Shown: positions 25,401 through 32,879 of the stretch, one piece after another
How positions within the stretch are numbered: the first letter of the stretch is position 1
How the letters are laid out: every line of letters starts with the position of its first letter
DNA from: Toxotes chatareus
Taxonomy: Eukaryota; Chordata; Actinopteri; Toxotidae
DNA: 64,000 nt
Assembly: GCA_016801885.1 (NCBI GenBank)
Contig: CM028887.1
Span: 27,050,511 to 27,114,510 of the forward strand
Reading direction: 5' to 3'
Made by a program: the position numbers and the translations under genes
The notes under the pieces: model-generated
Databases searched by the model: none
Seen by the model: only the letters and a program-made list of their open reading frames with translations
Told to the model about the DNA's origin: nothing

Positions 25401-28400
25401 CTCCAAGGCATACAATTCAATGTGAGAATACTGAGGACAGAACATGAAACTCCTAAAAAGTTGGTCTGTTCTCTCATCAGAGGAAGCTGAACTGCATGTG
25501 ATTTTCTGGCATCATCACCAAATACACTGCTTCACACATGAGGTCTTCATTCTATTGGCACACGTCAGTCAGTTTTCAGTGTGGAACCCTTTGGAATTAC
25601 AGTCAAAGACAAACACTGTCGTTAAAACATGGTGGATCACAATGAATCACATATAGCAGCTTTCCGGGACAGGAGAATGAATGTCCCCTTCAGCTGAGGA
25701 CGATCATGTATGAACTTTCAGTATTAACTGAACAAACTCATACATGACAAGTTCTCTTCTATCCATTGTGTACTGTACATGAGAACACACTTGTTTTTGT
25801 GATATGGACACATCCATAAAAGCTATATCCTACTGTCTGCAAGTGCTGCTGAAGAACTGAGGATCTCTTCGTAAAATGTATTAAACCTGTTTCCTTATGT
25901 TATTCTTTCTCAGCCAGGATCATTTGATGTCTGCACTACAGAACTAATGGGCTGTACACAGCTGTACAACATCATATTAATGATTTGAGTGTACAAGAGT
26001 ACAACCTTTTCACATCTTTTACTTAACAGATATAGCGGGTTCTCATAACTGCCTACTGACAACGTACAAAAGTTAACGTTACTGTTTTAACCATATTTAA
26101 TTGACCTAAACATTATCATCTTGATGGAAAGGTTTGACAATACATTAATTTAGCACATTATACAAACGCAATACACTTAGACTTAGTCGCATGTGCCAGA
26201 AACATAAAACAAACGTTGTTAGCTTAACGTTGGCTAAATTTACACCTTTAACAGTGTTTGAAAAGCTACCAGTTAACACAGGTTACCAGCCCAGCGGCGT
26301 CAGGTACCGTACAAAGCTAATGCTAGCGATAGCTCTCTAGCTTGGCTAGCAAGGAGCATCCGTAATTTGCTTTAACTGTTTTATTATTTGCGATGCTGTC
26401 TACCCTACTCTGATCAGAGCACCTACGAAAAAAAGCACCAACATTTCTGGTGCATTGTACACATTATGCTTAACTCAAAACTGCATATAAGAAGTCTATT
26501 AAAAATGGAAACCATTAAAAAAACATTTACTTACCAAAACTGGATACCAGAATTGTTGGAGGGACTGTTGGTACAATTAACTGAAGAACACGCACCGAAA
26601 CAGCATGACTTGTGGAAAATGTTTACTCCACCGACAAATAAAGAGAAATAACAGTAATTATTAATGATCCTCCTGGCTTCATCCAAACAGCCTATCAATC
26701 ACTCCAGACCAGGCACATCAGTCAAACCAGCCACGGCTCCAATATCTAATTAATTACGGAATTATTTTCAGATGGACCATCAGATCACGGATCAGATGGA
26801 GTAAATTTAGCTAATGACACCATAATGACTTGTGGAAAAAATGTATTGACTTAGAATTTCATGAGTGAAGAAGGCAGTTTTGAAAGGGGTTTGAATGGCC
26901 CTCAATGGTATTGCACTTTAAGGCACTTCAGCATTGGCTTCACTTTCAGACCTGGAGTCAACATCCATTTATACGTACAGTCTATGGTGCATTTATACTG
27001 TGGTCTAGGGGGCCTGTCACCCTAGCAGCCAATGACTTACCAGTATCTGGGCAGAAGCGGACAATTCTGACACTGATTGGCTAATTAGATTAATTAACTC
27101 TTAGTCTAATGGGGACCATGGCATCATGAGAGGTAACCCAGCAGGAAATATCAAACAGCAGCTTTAAGGAAGATCAACACAGCTGTGGCTGGTGATACTA
27201 ACAAGGCCTTGACACCTGTAGTTATACCGGTCAGGGTTAGGGTAAGACTCTGGGACATGAATGAAAGTCCACATAATGTCCTCTGTAGTAATTCAGACAT
27301 GACTGTGTGTGTGTGTGTGTGTGTGTGTGTGAACCTCTGTGATACTGCTACTGCCATCAACACTTGTACCAGTCATATAAGCATCCATTTCACACCCTGA
27401 GGCGTTAGTAGGCCTATCAATGGCACAAATATACAATTATAATCAAAAAGACAATTATTCATAGTCCTTCAGTTACTACAGCATGAATGCTACCATCACA
27501 ACCAGCATCTGGCAGGTAAATATCCTGGATACACACCAAGCAGCTGGCATATCCAAAATTTCTCCAGAGATTTTCTAGTTTTTCTTATTTCGCTTCTTCG
27601 GCACAGAAGTCGTCGAGAAAGTGATCAAACCCTAAGGGGGTCCTTTTTGGAGCCATATTGCTTCATCATTGTTTCATGCAGAAAGAGGGTTCACAGGATT
27701 TCAGACCATATTGGGTTAAATCAGTATTTTGATACCTAGCATGTCTTTTTAAGAAACTGCAGTTAAGTTTTAAGCTTTTTTTTTTTTTTTTTTTGGCTGT
27801 CAGATTTTATAATGGATATGAATTGAATGGAATGTTCAGATCTAGAGTGTGTAGCATCAACCACACTAACTGCTGTTCCTGAAAATTTTCCCAAAAAGTC
27901 AAGGTCAGTTTTCAATGGACCAGAAGGAATTCTGTATCCATCTGACAGCTGCTGACAGCTCTGTCCACATGCTCGCACAACTTTTTAAGACGCAAAAAGC
28001 AAAATAAACTGTTCATGAAACATCTTTATTTTAATGCATATAATGATTAATATTTTGGGCTATTGAAGTGTTTACAATAAATGTACAATGCTGCTGTGAT
28101 AAACATCATGCAACATGCATTATTTTTAATTTGATACAGTTGTTTTCATTTTGCATGTTGTGTGAAACTGAAGCCCAAAATAAGCATTAATAAGTTTATA
28201 AGTTGTTAAGAGTTTGCACATTCAAACTGTGAGAACTGAGACAAAAGCAAATCACAGCAGTGCTGTAATCACTGAAGGGAAAAATAAATGAAAAAAATAC
28301 AGATACGTGGCAAAACTGGATGACAACTAAATAAAAATATATATTAATAAAGGTTTGTTATGAATAACTTTATAATGGATCGTGTAATACACCTTTATGA

Positions 28401-29127
28401 TGTGATACTAGGGGTGTAATGTTATATGGATATATTATAATGTGGATATATTATATTGCAACAGAATTTTGTTAAATAATAAAACACTAAATAAATACTA
28501 ATGTACTATTTAAATTCGATCAGTGTAAAAACATCTGTAATAACTGTAAGTTATGTCTGATTTGGTCGGTCCTGTTTTGATGTACTGGCATGCATCTCAA
28601 AATCCAGTCCTCCAAGGGTCGTTATATATAGAACCTGTATCTGCAGGTCCAACAAGGAGCTGATGTCAGGAAAACACGTCTGAAGTGCTGAATTGAATTA
28701 TCTTGCATTTACCTGTCTTTAGCTCAGTGGCAGCTAACACCTTAAAGACCAGCACGCGCGCGCGCGCCACACTCTGCACTGCTAGTGAGATGCACGCACA
28801 TATAAGCACATATAAAAGATGACAATGCTGACATAATTAGAACACTCCAGCAGCCGCTGTACTGCCATGAGGCCTCTCGTTACTGAAAGCGGTAAGGAGG
28901 ACAGAGATGTGAGAGGCCCGCGTTAATGGAAGCAAGACACGGGGACCGATGAATGGGGACAGAAGAAAAACCAACAGTGAGAATAATTTAGACGGACGGA
29001 TGAACGGGGGAGGTAAAGAGGAGAACGGTGGGGCGATGACAGAAAGGAAAATCCTACCGATCTGGACGCTCGGAGATCCGCACAACGCCTCCCGCCATAA
29101 GAGTGTCACCACAAACAGCAGCTTCAT
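1392..29127 (-). CDS. gria2: gria2, AMPA-type glutamate receptor subunit GluA2 (5' part; six coding exons)
   Basis: This encodes the N-terminal part of an AMPA receptor subunit, a ligand-gated cation channel at excitatory synapses. Exons on the minus strand are 29058-29127, 13909-14049, 7377-7616, 4397-4518, 3037-3111 and 1392-1445, with consensus GT/AG junctions, summing to 702 nt (234 codons) in one frame. The order is a signal peptide (residues 1 to about 17) followed by the amino-terminal domain. Motifs GLFPRGADQEYSAFR, HIDNLEVANSFAVTN, SRGVYAIFGFYDKKSV and KGYHYIIANL match GluA2 better than GluA1, 3 or 4 as I recall them. The ligand-binding domain, the channel and the Q/R editing site lie beyond position 1, so the gene is partial only because of the window edge. 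glrb lies upstream in the same orientation, as in mammals. Whether this is the fish a or b paralogue cannot be decided here. Oddities: one mammalian exon is split in two, and there is an extra Cys at the exon 2/3 junction. Confidence 0.95.
2725..2793 (+). repeat. LINE 3' tail fragment
   Basis: A short piece reads TTGCACTGTACAAC, then GCAATGACAATAAAGATT, then repeated ATTCAGATTCTGGTTCTGA. This is the typical 3' end of fish CR1/Rex1-type LINEs, which end in tandem ATTCTG units. Only the tail is left. It lies in the gria2 intron 1446-3036, which holds nothing else I recognise. Confidence 0.45.
3037..3111 (-). CDS. gria2: gria2 coding exon 4b (second part of the mammalian exon 4)
   Basis: This 75-nt exon encodes DLEIRKERRIILDCEQDK and then VKDIMEQ. 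The acceptor is TTTTTTAG|GAC and the donor ACAG|GTTG. It continues the GluA2 sequence after SLFQ with no missing residue. Exons 4a and 4b together give 197 nt. Confidence 0.92.
3684..3915 (+). repeat. Dispersed teleost interspersed repeat
   Basis: The segment carries landmarks of a very common fish repeat: GGACTGGTCACCAGTC, CGCAGGGCTGACACA, GCAATGTAGAGTAACCAAT, GTGGGAGGAAACC and GAACATGCAAACTCCAC. It is diverged and lies in the intron between gria2 exons 4b and 4a. I recognise the repeat from fish genomes but cannot assign its class with certainty. Confidence 0.55.
4397..4518 (-). CDS. gria2: gria2 coding exon 4a (first part of the mammalian exon 4)
   Basis: This 122-nt exon encodes LSTLQVILDTAAEKKW, then VVTAINVGNLKDERKDEAYR and SLFQ. 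The acceptor is TGTGTAG|GTC and the donor CAG|GTGCG, and the following intron is phase 0. Its sequence lines up directly with GluA2 after DSDRG. Confidence 0.92.
6014..6836 (+). mobile_element. hAT-type element, internally deleted, hosting a second element
   Basis: Terminal inverted repeats read TAGGGATGCACCGAA at the left and its reverse complement at the right end. Inside the left part, + strand codons near 6177-6270 read WTYFSKSEKDTRIVICKTCN, which is the start of a BED zinc finger of a hAT transposase and soon hits a stop. The rest of the transposase is gone. No clear 8-bp target duplication is visible. A second element is inserted at 6351-6554. Confidence 0.65.
6351..6554. mobile_element. 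Short hAT-like inverted-repeat element (MITE), nested
   Basis: A 204-bp element has long inverted ends: CATAGGTGTCAAACCTG at the left, and at the right the complement of CAGAGGTGTCAAACCTG. It is flanked by a perfect 8-bp duplication GGCTATGG (6343-6350 and 6555-6562), as hAT elements produce. Arms such as GGTTTTTGTTCCAACCA pair with TGGTTGGAACAAAAACC. It has no coding capacity and inserted into the older element 6014-6836. Confidence 0.8.
7377..7616 (-). CDS. gria2: gria2 coding exon 3
   Basis: This 240-nt exon has the same length I recall for the mammalian exon. It starts by completing a Phe codon, then CSQFSRGVYAIFGFYDKK, and ends at LYDSDRG with a split Gly codon and an AG|GTAATG donor. 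It contains the conserved Cys of FCSQF and the ITPSFP motif. One difference from the mammalian form as I recall it is SFCETLHV in place of SFCGTLHV. Confidence 0.95.
8771..9401 (+). pseudogene. Tc1/mariner transposase relic (copy 1)
   Basis: This is the 3' two-thirds of a Tc1-like transposon. It shares long stretches with 47404-48336 and 63238-63780 (for example GCAGTGGACACAGACTCACC and CTGATGGATCTGGATTTCTG) and ends in the inverted terminal repeat TTCCTAATAAAGTGCTCAGT. The reading frame is broken by many stops. A 16-bp unit around TTACCAATCAATTTTC is repeated three times at 9010-9058. The 5' terminal repeat is missing. It lies in gria2 intron 2. Confidence 0.7.
10033..10600. repeat. Probable interspersed repeat of unknown class
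   Basis: The stretch from AGGAACACGAGAGACGGATC through repeated AAAGTCCA / AAGTCCACC phrases looks like a fish dispersed repeat I have seen elsewhere. It has no inverted ends, no coding sequence and no flanking duplication that I can identify. Confidence 0.3.
12649..13635 (-). pseudogene. Tc1/mariner transposase relic, near full length, frameshifted
   Basis: The element has inverted ends, left GGCATCACATTATGACC and right the complement of GGCATAACATTATGACC. On the minus strand the transposase begins at 13496 (MGKRRRRDLSEFDKGQIV, the helix-turn-helix region) and continues in other frames to 12825. That later part contains AWSDESHF and FQQDNALCHKA, which hold catalytic Asp residues of the DDE/D domain. 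At least two frameshifts break it. The right end seems trimmed just after the terminal repeat. It lies in gria2 intron 2 and belongs to a different Tc1 family from the relic at 8771. Confidence 0.8.
13909..14049 (-). CDS. gria2: gria2 coding exon 2
   Basis: This 141-nt exon sits between a polypyrimidine-CAG acceptor and a CT|GTAAGT donor. It encodes GLFPRGADQEYSAFR through NLEVANSFAVTNC, the start of the amino-terminal domain. The last full codon is TGC (Cys), where I recall Ala in mammalian GluA2. It begins in phase with the split Gly codon of exon 1. Confidence 0.93.
14735..16174 (-). pseudogene. LINE reverse transcriptase relic (CR1/Rex1/L2-like), 5'-truncated
   Basis: An open frame of 363 codons (15083-16174) encodes the palm and thumb of a non-LTR reverse transcriptase: FSSAFDTIRPTLL, GAPQGTVLSPFLF, FSDDSAVVG (the catalytic FxDD), HLQLNVMKTKELVV and EYRYLGVYLDH. 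The 3' tail is the repeated TCAGAATCAGAATCAGAA block at 14735. Homology begins near 16118 (DDAIIYLL), next to a TG-rich stretch, so the N-terminal endonuclease and fingers are absent. It is dead on arrival by 5' truncation but has kept its frame. It is related to the LINE at 52255-54450. Confidence 0.85.
16494..17217. mobile_element. 724-bp palindromic element with minisatellite in both arms
   Basis: The left end ACGGTGGCCGAGAGAGGCCG pairs with the right end CGGCCTCTCTCGGCCACCGT. Inner segments also pair: CGGAAGTAAGCCAGA with TCTGGCTTACTTCCG, and ACGCTGGGACGCAGCTAGGA with its complement near 16970-16995. Each arm holds a tandem array of a 20-21 bp unit (CAACACAAATACAAAAGCCG-like, alternating with CATTAAGC variants), about ten copies at left (16513-16735) and six to seven at right (17055-17195). 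The centre (about 16835-16965) is unique AT-rich sequence. Flanks are CCTCCTCT and ACTCCTCA, an imperfect 8-bp match. It has no coding capacity; long open frames in the arrays are low-complexity artefacts. Confidence 0.75.
19373..19683. mobile_element. Short hAT-like inverted-repeat element (CAGTGGTTCTC ends)
   Basis: The left end CAGTGGTTCTCAAACTG and right end GAGAACCACTG are the classic ends of non-autonomous hAT/Charlie-type elements. It is about 311 bp, with no coding sequence. I did not find a matching 8-bp target duplication, so one end may be eroded. Confidence 0.6.
20343..20842 (+). repeat. ~500-bp interspersed repeat, copy A (inverted partner at 27133-27582)
   Basis: This sequence runs from ACTAGAACATTTGTGGAGAA to CTGCTGTTTGATATTTCTTG and is found again on the other strand at 27133-27582. 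Shared blocks include TATGCCAGCTGCTTGGTGTG and AAGGCCTTG. Both copies hold a simple repeat at the same internal place (here CACACACACGCACGCA at 20623-20672). I recognise no coding sequence and no known family. Confidence 0.7.
20990..22054 (+). pseudogene. hAT transposase relic, frameshifted and truncated
   Basis: Translated pieces resemble ZBED/hAT transposases: a BED-finger remnant around 21020-21130, then KDMVHIYTVEKPRFLHML and FDPRYVLPSCKYFGEVALP (in 21014-21559), then a different frame with GLKDALSSWNLAEDRLVCMT and TDSGTNIIKALKENEWPNLQ (21363-21749), the latter near the first catalytic Asp. The dimerisation C-terminus is missing. A hAT-type end CATATCGCCCAGCTCTAA lies at about 22037-22054. 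It lies in gria2 intron 1, right after repeat copy A. Confidence 0.75.
23270..23865 (+). pseudogene. LINE 3' fragment (RT C-terminus and 3' UTR)
   Basis: An open frame at 23222-23542 includes SITTWMGNCTKQDFLALERV and the LQDIYTQRC motif that follow the thumb domain in fish Rex1/CR1-type LINEs. Then comes a frameshifted remnant (RGVSSPKPPACSTL) and an AT-rich 3' UTR ending in TGTGACAAATAAAGCTTATT. Only the last part of the element is present. Confidence 0.65.
23950..24600 (+). pseudogene. Penelope-like retroelement 3' fragment with decayed GIY-YIG endonuclease
   Basis: The 152-codon frame at 23958-24416 contains FFNKKHIPVHLKPSSTPRKK, LVHHKEKTPRHMQSNAVYAV and SSGQDSADHLHLKDQGHKSE, then VHILAREDHWLKE. 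This is the order of the GIY-YIG endonuclease region of fish Penelope-like elements. The normal YIGETKQ stretch is replaced by CTLDKQN, so the catalytic core looks lost. The upstream reverse transcriptase is absent. The following 24420-24600 keeps the 3' tail (TTTCAGGTGAAGGTGAAACA). Confidence 0.7.
24752..24895 (+). repeat. Diverged direct repeat, copy A (partner 27724-27903)
   Basis: This shares, in order and orientation with 27724-27903, GTATTTTGATACCT, CTGTCAGATTTTATAATGG, TGGAA(C/T)(A/G)TTCAGA, GCATCA and a CCTGAAAA...CCAAAAA block. It is an unclassified interspersed repeat with no coding sequence. Confidence 0.55.
25370..27132. other. gria2 intron 1 segment without recognised features
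   Basis: The sequence is AT-rich, with a stretch at 26030-26350 rich in GTTAACGTT and GCTAGC words such as often flank old fish transposons or promoters. An 87-codon frame at 26388-26651 matches nothing I know. I can support no gene or named repeat. Confidence 0.4.
27133..27582 (-). repeat. ~500-bp interspersed repeat, copy B (inverted partner of 20343-20842)
   Basis: Read on the minus strand this runs parallel to copy A from ACTAGAAAATCTCTGGAGAA to GTTTGATATTTCCTGCTG. The internal simple repeat is here (TG)n at 27302-27331. The two copies face each other about 6.3 kb apart inside gria2 intron 1. Confidence 0.7.
27724..27903 (+). repeat. Diverged direct repeat, copy B (partner 24752-24895)
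   Basis: This is the same order of blocks as copy A, with a run of about 19 T inserted near 27776. It lies directly after inverted repeat copy B. Confidence 0.55.
28755..28767. repeat. (CG)6 run downstream of gria2 exon 1
   Basis: An uninterrupted alternating CG stretch within AGCACGCGCGCGCGCGCCAC lies about 290 bp into gria2 intron 1. It is unusual in otherwise CpG-poor sequence and is of a kind that can adopt Z-DNA. It lies beside the probable promoter region. Confidence 0.6.
29058..29127 (-). CDS. gria2: gria2 coding exon 1 (signal peptide)
   Basis: This exon encodes MKLLFVVTLLWREALCG, a classic hydrophobic signal peptide, then SPSVQI and the first base of a Gly codon. The donor is ATCG|GTAGG. 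The open frame continues upstream to a GTG at 29148, but the first in-frame ATG is at 29125-29127, and it directly precedes the hydrophobic core, so I chose it. Confidence 0.9.
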
Positions 29128-29400
29128 GGTGGTGTTGATGCTCCTCACACGACGCCGCAGCAGCCCACGGTAGCGGTTCCTACCGAAACATCACCTCCAT
29201 CACACACGACGCGAGTTCATGGCGTCATTCCAGGTCCGCTCAGAAGCGTCTCGAGCTCTGCGGATCCTCTCTCTTGAGATGCGCGTGCCGTTGCTGCTGC
29301 TGGACTGGGGGCGCGCGCCGAGGATTGCCTAGGAATACCGATGAGGCACGAGAAGGAACCGAGAGCAGCCGACAGCTAAACATAAAGCAGCGTTTATGAG
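29128..29400 (-). promoter_or_regulatory. gria2 5' UTR and probable promoter region
   Basis: Sequence upstream of the gria2 ATG is GC- and CpG-rich compared with the rest of the window (for example GGGGGCGCGCGCCGAGG near 29306), as expected for a neuronal CpG-type promoter. I see no TATA box at a clear distance, and the transcription start is not defined by sequence alone. Confidence 0.45.
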
Positions 29401-32400
29401 ACCAAGATGAGGCTGTAGGAACCTGATAGTTCATACAGAGAACATGAACGCTGGCATAGCAGATGCACACTGAAGGATCAGCTCACACCATTCTATCTTA
29501 TCTTGTATATAACGATTCACACGACCTGATATCACTAGATCTTTTCTCTCCTGAGGTGCACAGTGACATGATTCACTGATTAATAAAATACGAAGACGTA
29601 TGCACAAACAGAACCCCCTTAAATCCAGTTTTTCTGTGAGGATGAGAAGCTTTCCAGAATCGTCATCGTATGTCCACACAAGGTTAGCCTGTACTAAACA
29701 GTATTAGTGGCACTATGGTCATATAGGTAGTCTATTTTTAGTGAGCCAAGTGTTAGGAAAATATTTAAGCTACATTCACAATGTTTCTTCCTTTCCAAGG
29801 GAAAAAAAAATCACTTACACCACTATATGGATGAAAGCTAAAAGGATTCATTTTCATTCTGTTTTCCATTCATTTTTACTCTTAAATTCATCTTAATGTA
29901 GATGATTCTGTTCTTTTCTGGCAGAACATAAGGCATGGGAACATGGATAGTTTGGAAAAAAGAAAAAAAAGGAATCAGCTGCATCTCTTATGGTTCATGT
30001 GTATGAAGAGGGTTACACCCAACCTGAGGGAAGGACATTTGGTTAAACATCTGCTAAACATGGAAGCCCACTGGATCTTTACTCAGGCACCAATTGGTCA
30101 GAAAAACACAAACAGATAGAAAAAAAAAGCGATAATAGGCTCAGAATATGTAGAGCATATTCTAGCCGTCATGTTTCTAATAGTAAGGATTTAATTTCTG
30201 GAGTTGTGTGGAACACCAAATACAAACGGCTTTTACAGAGCTTATTGAGCATTAACATATTTCCAAAATTCTCCAACATCTCACAAAAATGGTCAAAAAT
30301 CAATCAATTTGTTTATGAATTAGTACATAGACCTTAAGTGTGGCCCAGCATTCACACAAAGAATGTGCCCATTTGCTACCCAGATCACCTCAGAGCGATT
30401 GGATTTCAGATGCATCCTCAATGTGTCTTGGATGCATTCACACCTGTACATGTCACAGCTGACTGCTTGTGATCGGATCACCAGAGATGCACGTTAATTC
30501 CAGTTTTGAACAGAGCCGGTGTGACTTGTGGACAAAAGCCTCCTGTCAGGATTCAGCCTCATCGCCTCTCCACAGAGCTCAGCAGCAGCACAAGCTCAGC
30601 ACCATGGACAGAGATAGCAGCTATCAGGTCTGTTGATGTCAGTTTAGCACCTCGGACAGCGACAGCCACACTCACCTGGGACAGCTGAGACACAGCTGCA
30701 GCCAATCACAAAGCATGCTGCTGTACCACAGAAAGAACTCACCTATTTACAGGAGAGCACCACCCACAAATAGTTTTATCTCTTGAATACTATTACTACT
30801 ACTACTACCTCAAATAATAATAATAATAATAACAATATGCTGTGACTCAATTAATCATTGACATCAATATGAAGTCACATGCTCTAGAAATGACTATATA
30901 AACATGTCCCCCTCTTCATAATTAACTGCAAGGAAAATTAATATAAATGAATACAGTGAGTCTATAGCACTTTTCTCTGAAGTTACGCTGAAGCTCTTCC
31001 TACAAGAGCTTATTAGAATTCCAGTCAGAACTCCAGCTTCCAATCGCTTAACCAATGTTATTTTTGTATATGTGAATATTCTCAAATTTTATTTATATAA
31101 CTCAATGTTACAAAGCACAAGGCTTTTTTTTTTTTACAGTCTAGTTTATTCTTCTGTTGAACTCTGCCTCTATGACTAGCATCTTTTCAATACAACACTC
31201 AATCTTTTTACTGTTATCAGTGTTTCACACTGATATCAGGTGTGTATTATTTAAGGAAGCAGCAAAATGAAAAGGTGTAAGGTGATAATTATGGGTAGTT
31301 GATGGATATTTCTAATATTCTGAATGCTAGTTTAGGGCATGGTCCTTTGGGATTATCATGGAGCAGTTCTAATGATATATTTTTATCCCTTTTAAATAAA
31401 GATTCACCATCCCCAAGTGTGAATTTGGTTGTAGGACTCCAGCATTGGCAAGGGTTTCAACACTCAAATTATTTATGGTGCAGTCTCAATTTTTTTTAGA
31501 CATGTTTTATTTACACCGCTTGGATGAAGATGAAACTCCCCCAGTTGCATCTGTTCAAACTATTAGTCAGATATGAGTCTGTTCACTGGGTTATGCAACA
31601 TAAAATTGGAGGACTGGAGTCTGTCATTTCGCTCTTCACAGAAAGCAGTTACTCTGAATTAACCACCTGGTATTATCTGCTGCTATTATCTGTTAAATGA
31701 CTAAATATGCAGTAGTTGTTAAGCTTGCTAGCTTAAGACAGACAGGAGGCATGTGACAGGTTGAGAGGTGAGACAGTACTTCAGTTGTGACATGAAGTGA
31801 CTTGTTCATCCAGTACAACCTGTTTATTTTACGGGATTTGTTGCTCTTTATACTTTCTCACCTGACCTCCTTAAGTCTCCGGAGAAGCCGATTAAAATAC
31901 ATTACTAGCCAAAAGAGTGCATAGAGAAATTAGAAATTACCTGGAAGAAAACATGAATACTTTTAGAATAAATAAAAATGACTTGCCCTTCAGCGTTTCT
32001 CTAAGCTTGTGTAGACATGCTTGTGAAAATAACATAAAAATTTTAAAATGTACTGCAGTATTTCAGATGAATGATGGGGATATAGCTTCCTGATAATGTC
32101 TGTCTAAATACAAACACCTACTTATTGAGCCTGATGCTATTATATGAAGATATAATAGGAAAATCTAAAATTTAAAGAATTTATTTTTAATCTCTTTATA
32201 TTCTAGTCTTTTAACTGTGATTATAATCAAACTCCACAGAATGGAACAGCACTTTGAGTCTAATTATAAAAGCAGCTTTTGAAAGCAGAGTTTCTACAAG
32301 TTCTAAAAGTCTCACAGTCCAGGCTCAATGACTTTCCAAACGACCACTGTTTAATACACTCCTTCTTGTGATCACTATGTTTGGTCAAATTTTCTACACC

Positions 32401-32640
32401 TGTTCCTGGGATACTGAGGGCTCTGTGTCTGTGCACAGGAGCACCAAACCCAGAAACTAGCACAGGGCATAAACAGTAACTTCTGAATAGAAAGGGCAAA
32501 AAGCTATGGAATTGTATTTATCAACATTCAGTGAGAGGACAGATGACTGATTTATTTAAGCTTTGGTAAAAAAGCAACATTAACTCCATGTTTGTTGTTA
32601 AAAGCACTGAATTTACTTTCTTTAAATTTTAAATTGAAAA
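29401..32640. other. Intergenic region upstream of gria2
   Basis: No coding sequence is recognised. The part 30370-30500 (CAGAGCGATTGGATTTCAGATG, GTGATCGGATCACCAGAG) resembles a fish dispersed repeat. A short (TAA)n/(TAC)n stretch lies at 30794-30835. The remainder is AT-rich and unremarkable. Confidence 0.4.
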
Positions 32641-32661
32641 AAAAAATATATACATATATAT

Positions 32662-32663
<2 letters not shown>

Positions 32664-32722
<59 letters not shown>
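32664..32722. repeat. (TG)n microsatellite
   Basis: A pure alternating GT run of 59 bp is preceded by (TA)n. It is the longest dinucleotide run in the window and should be length-polymorphic. It lies in the intergenic spacer between glrb and gria2. Confidence 0.9.
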
Positions 32723-32723
<1 letters not shown>

Positions 32724-32879
32724 TTTCCAGCCTTAAAGAAAGTTATCAGTATTTCAGCAGCACCGCAACGGACAGCAAAAAGAAAATAAATACAAAAAAC
32801 ACAATTCACTTTCATTTCTTATCAGAATAATTTTGTTCTACACATACTCTGTACAGCATGTCAACAAATCAACCTAGCC

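Noticed and set aside
26388..26651. 87-codon open frame in gria2 intron 1
   Set aside because: No recognised motif, no splice or promoter context, and length within chance expectation for AT-rich DNA.
29128..29148. A GTG-initiated extension of gria2 exon 1 (7 extra residues)
   Set aside because: The upstream codon is GTG, not ATG; the hydrophobic signal peptide starts at the ATG 29125-29127.
32552..32815. Frame with a His-Thr repeat
   Set aside because: It is the translation of the TG dinucleotide run.
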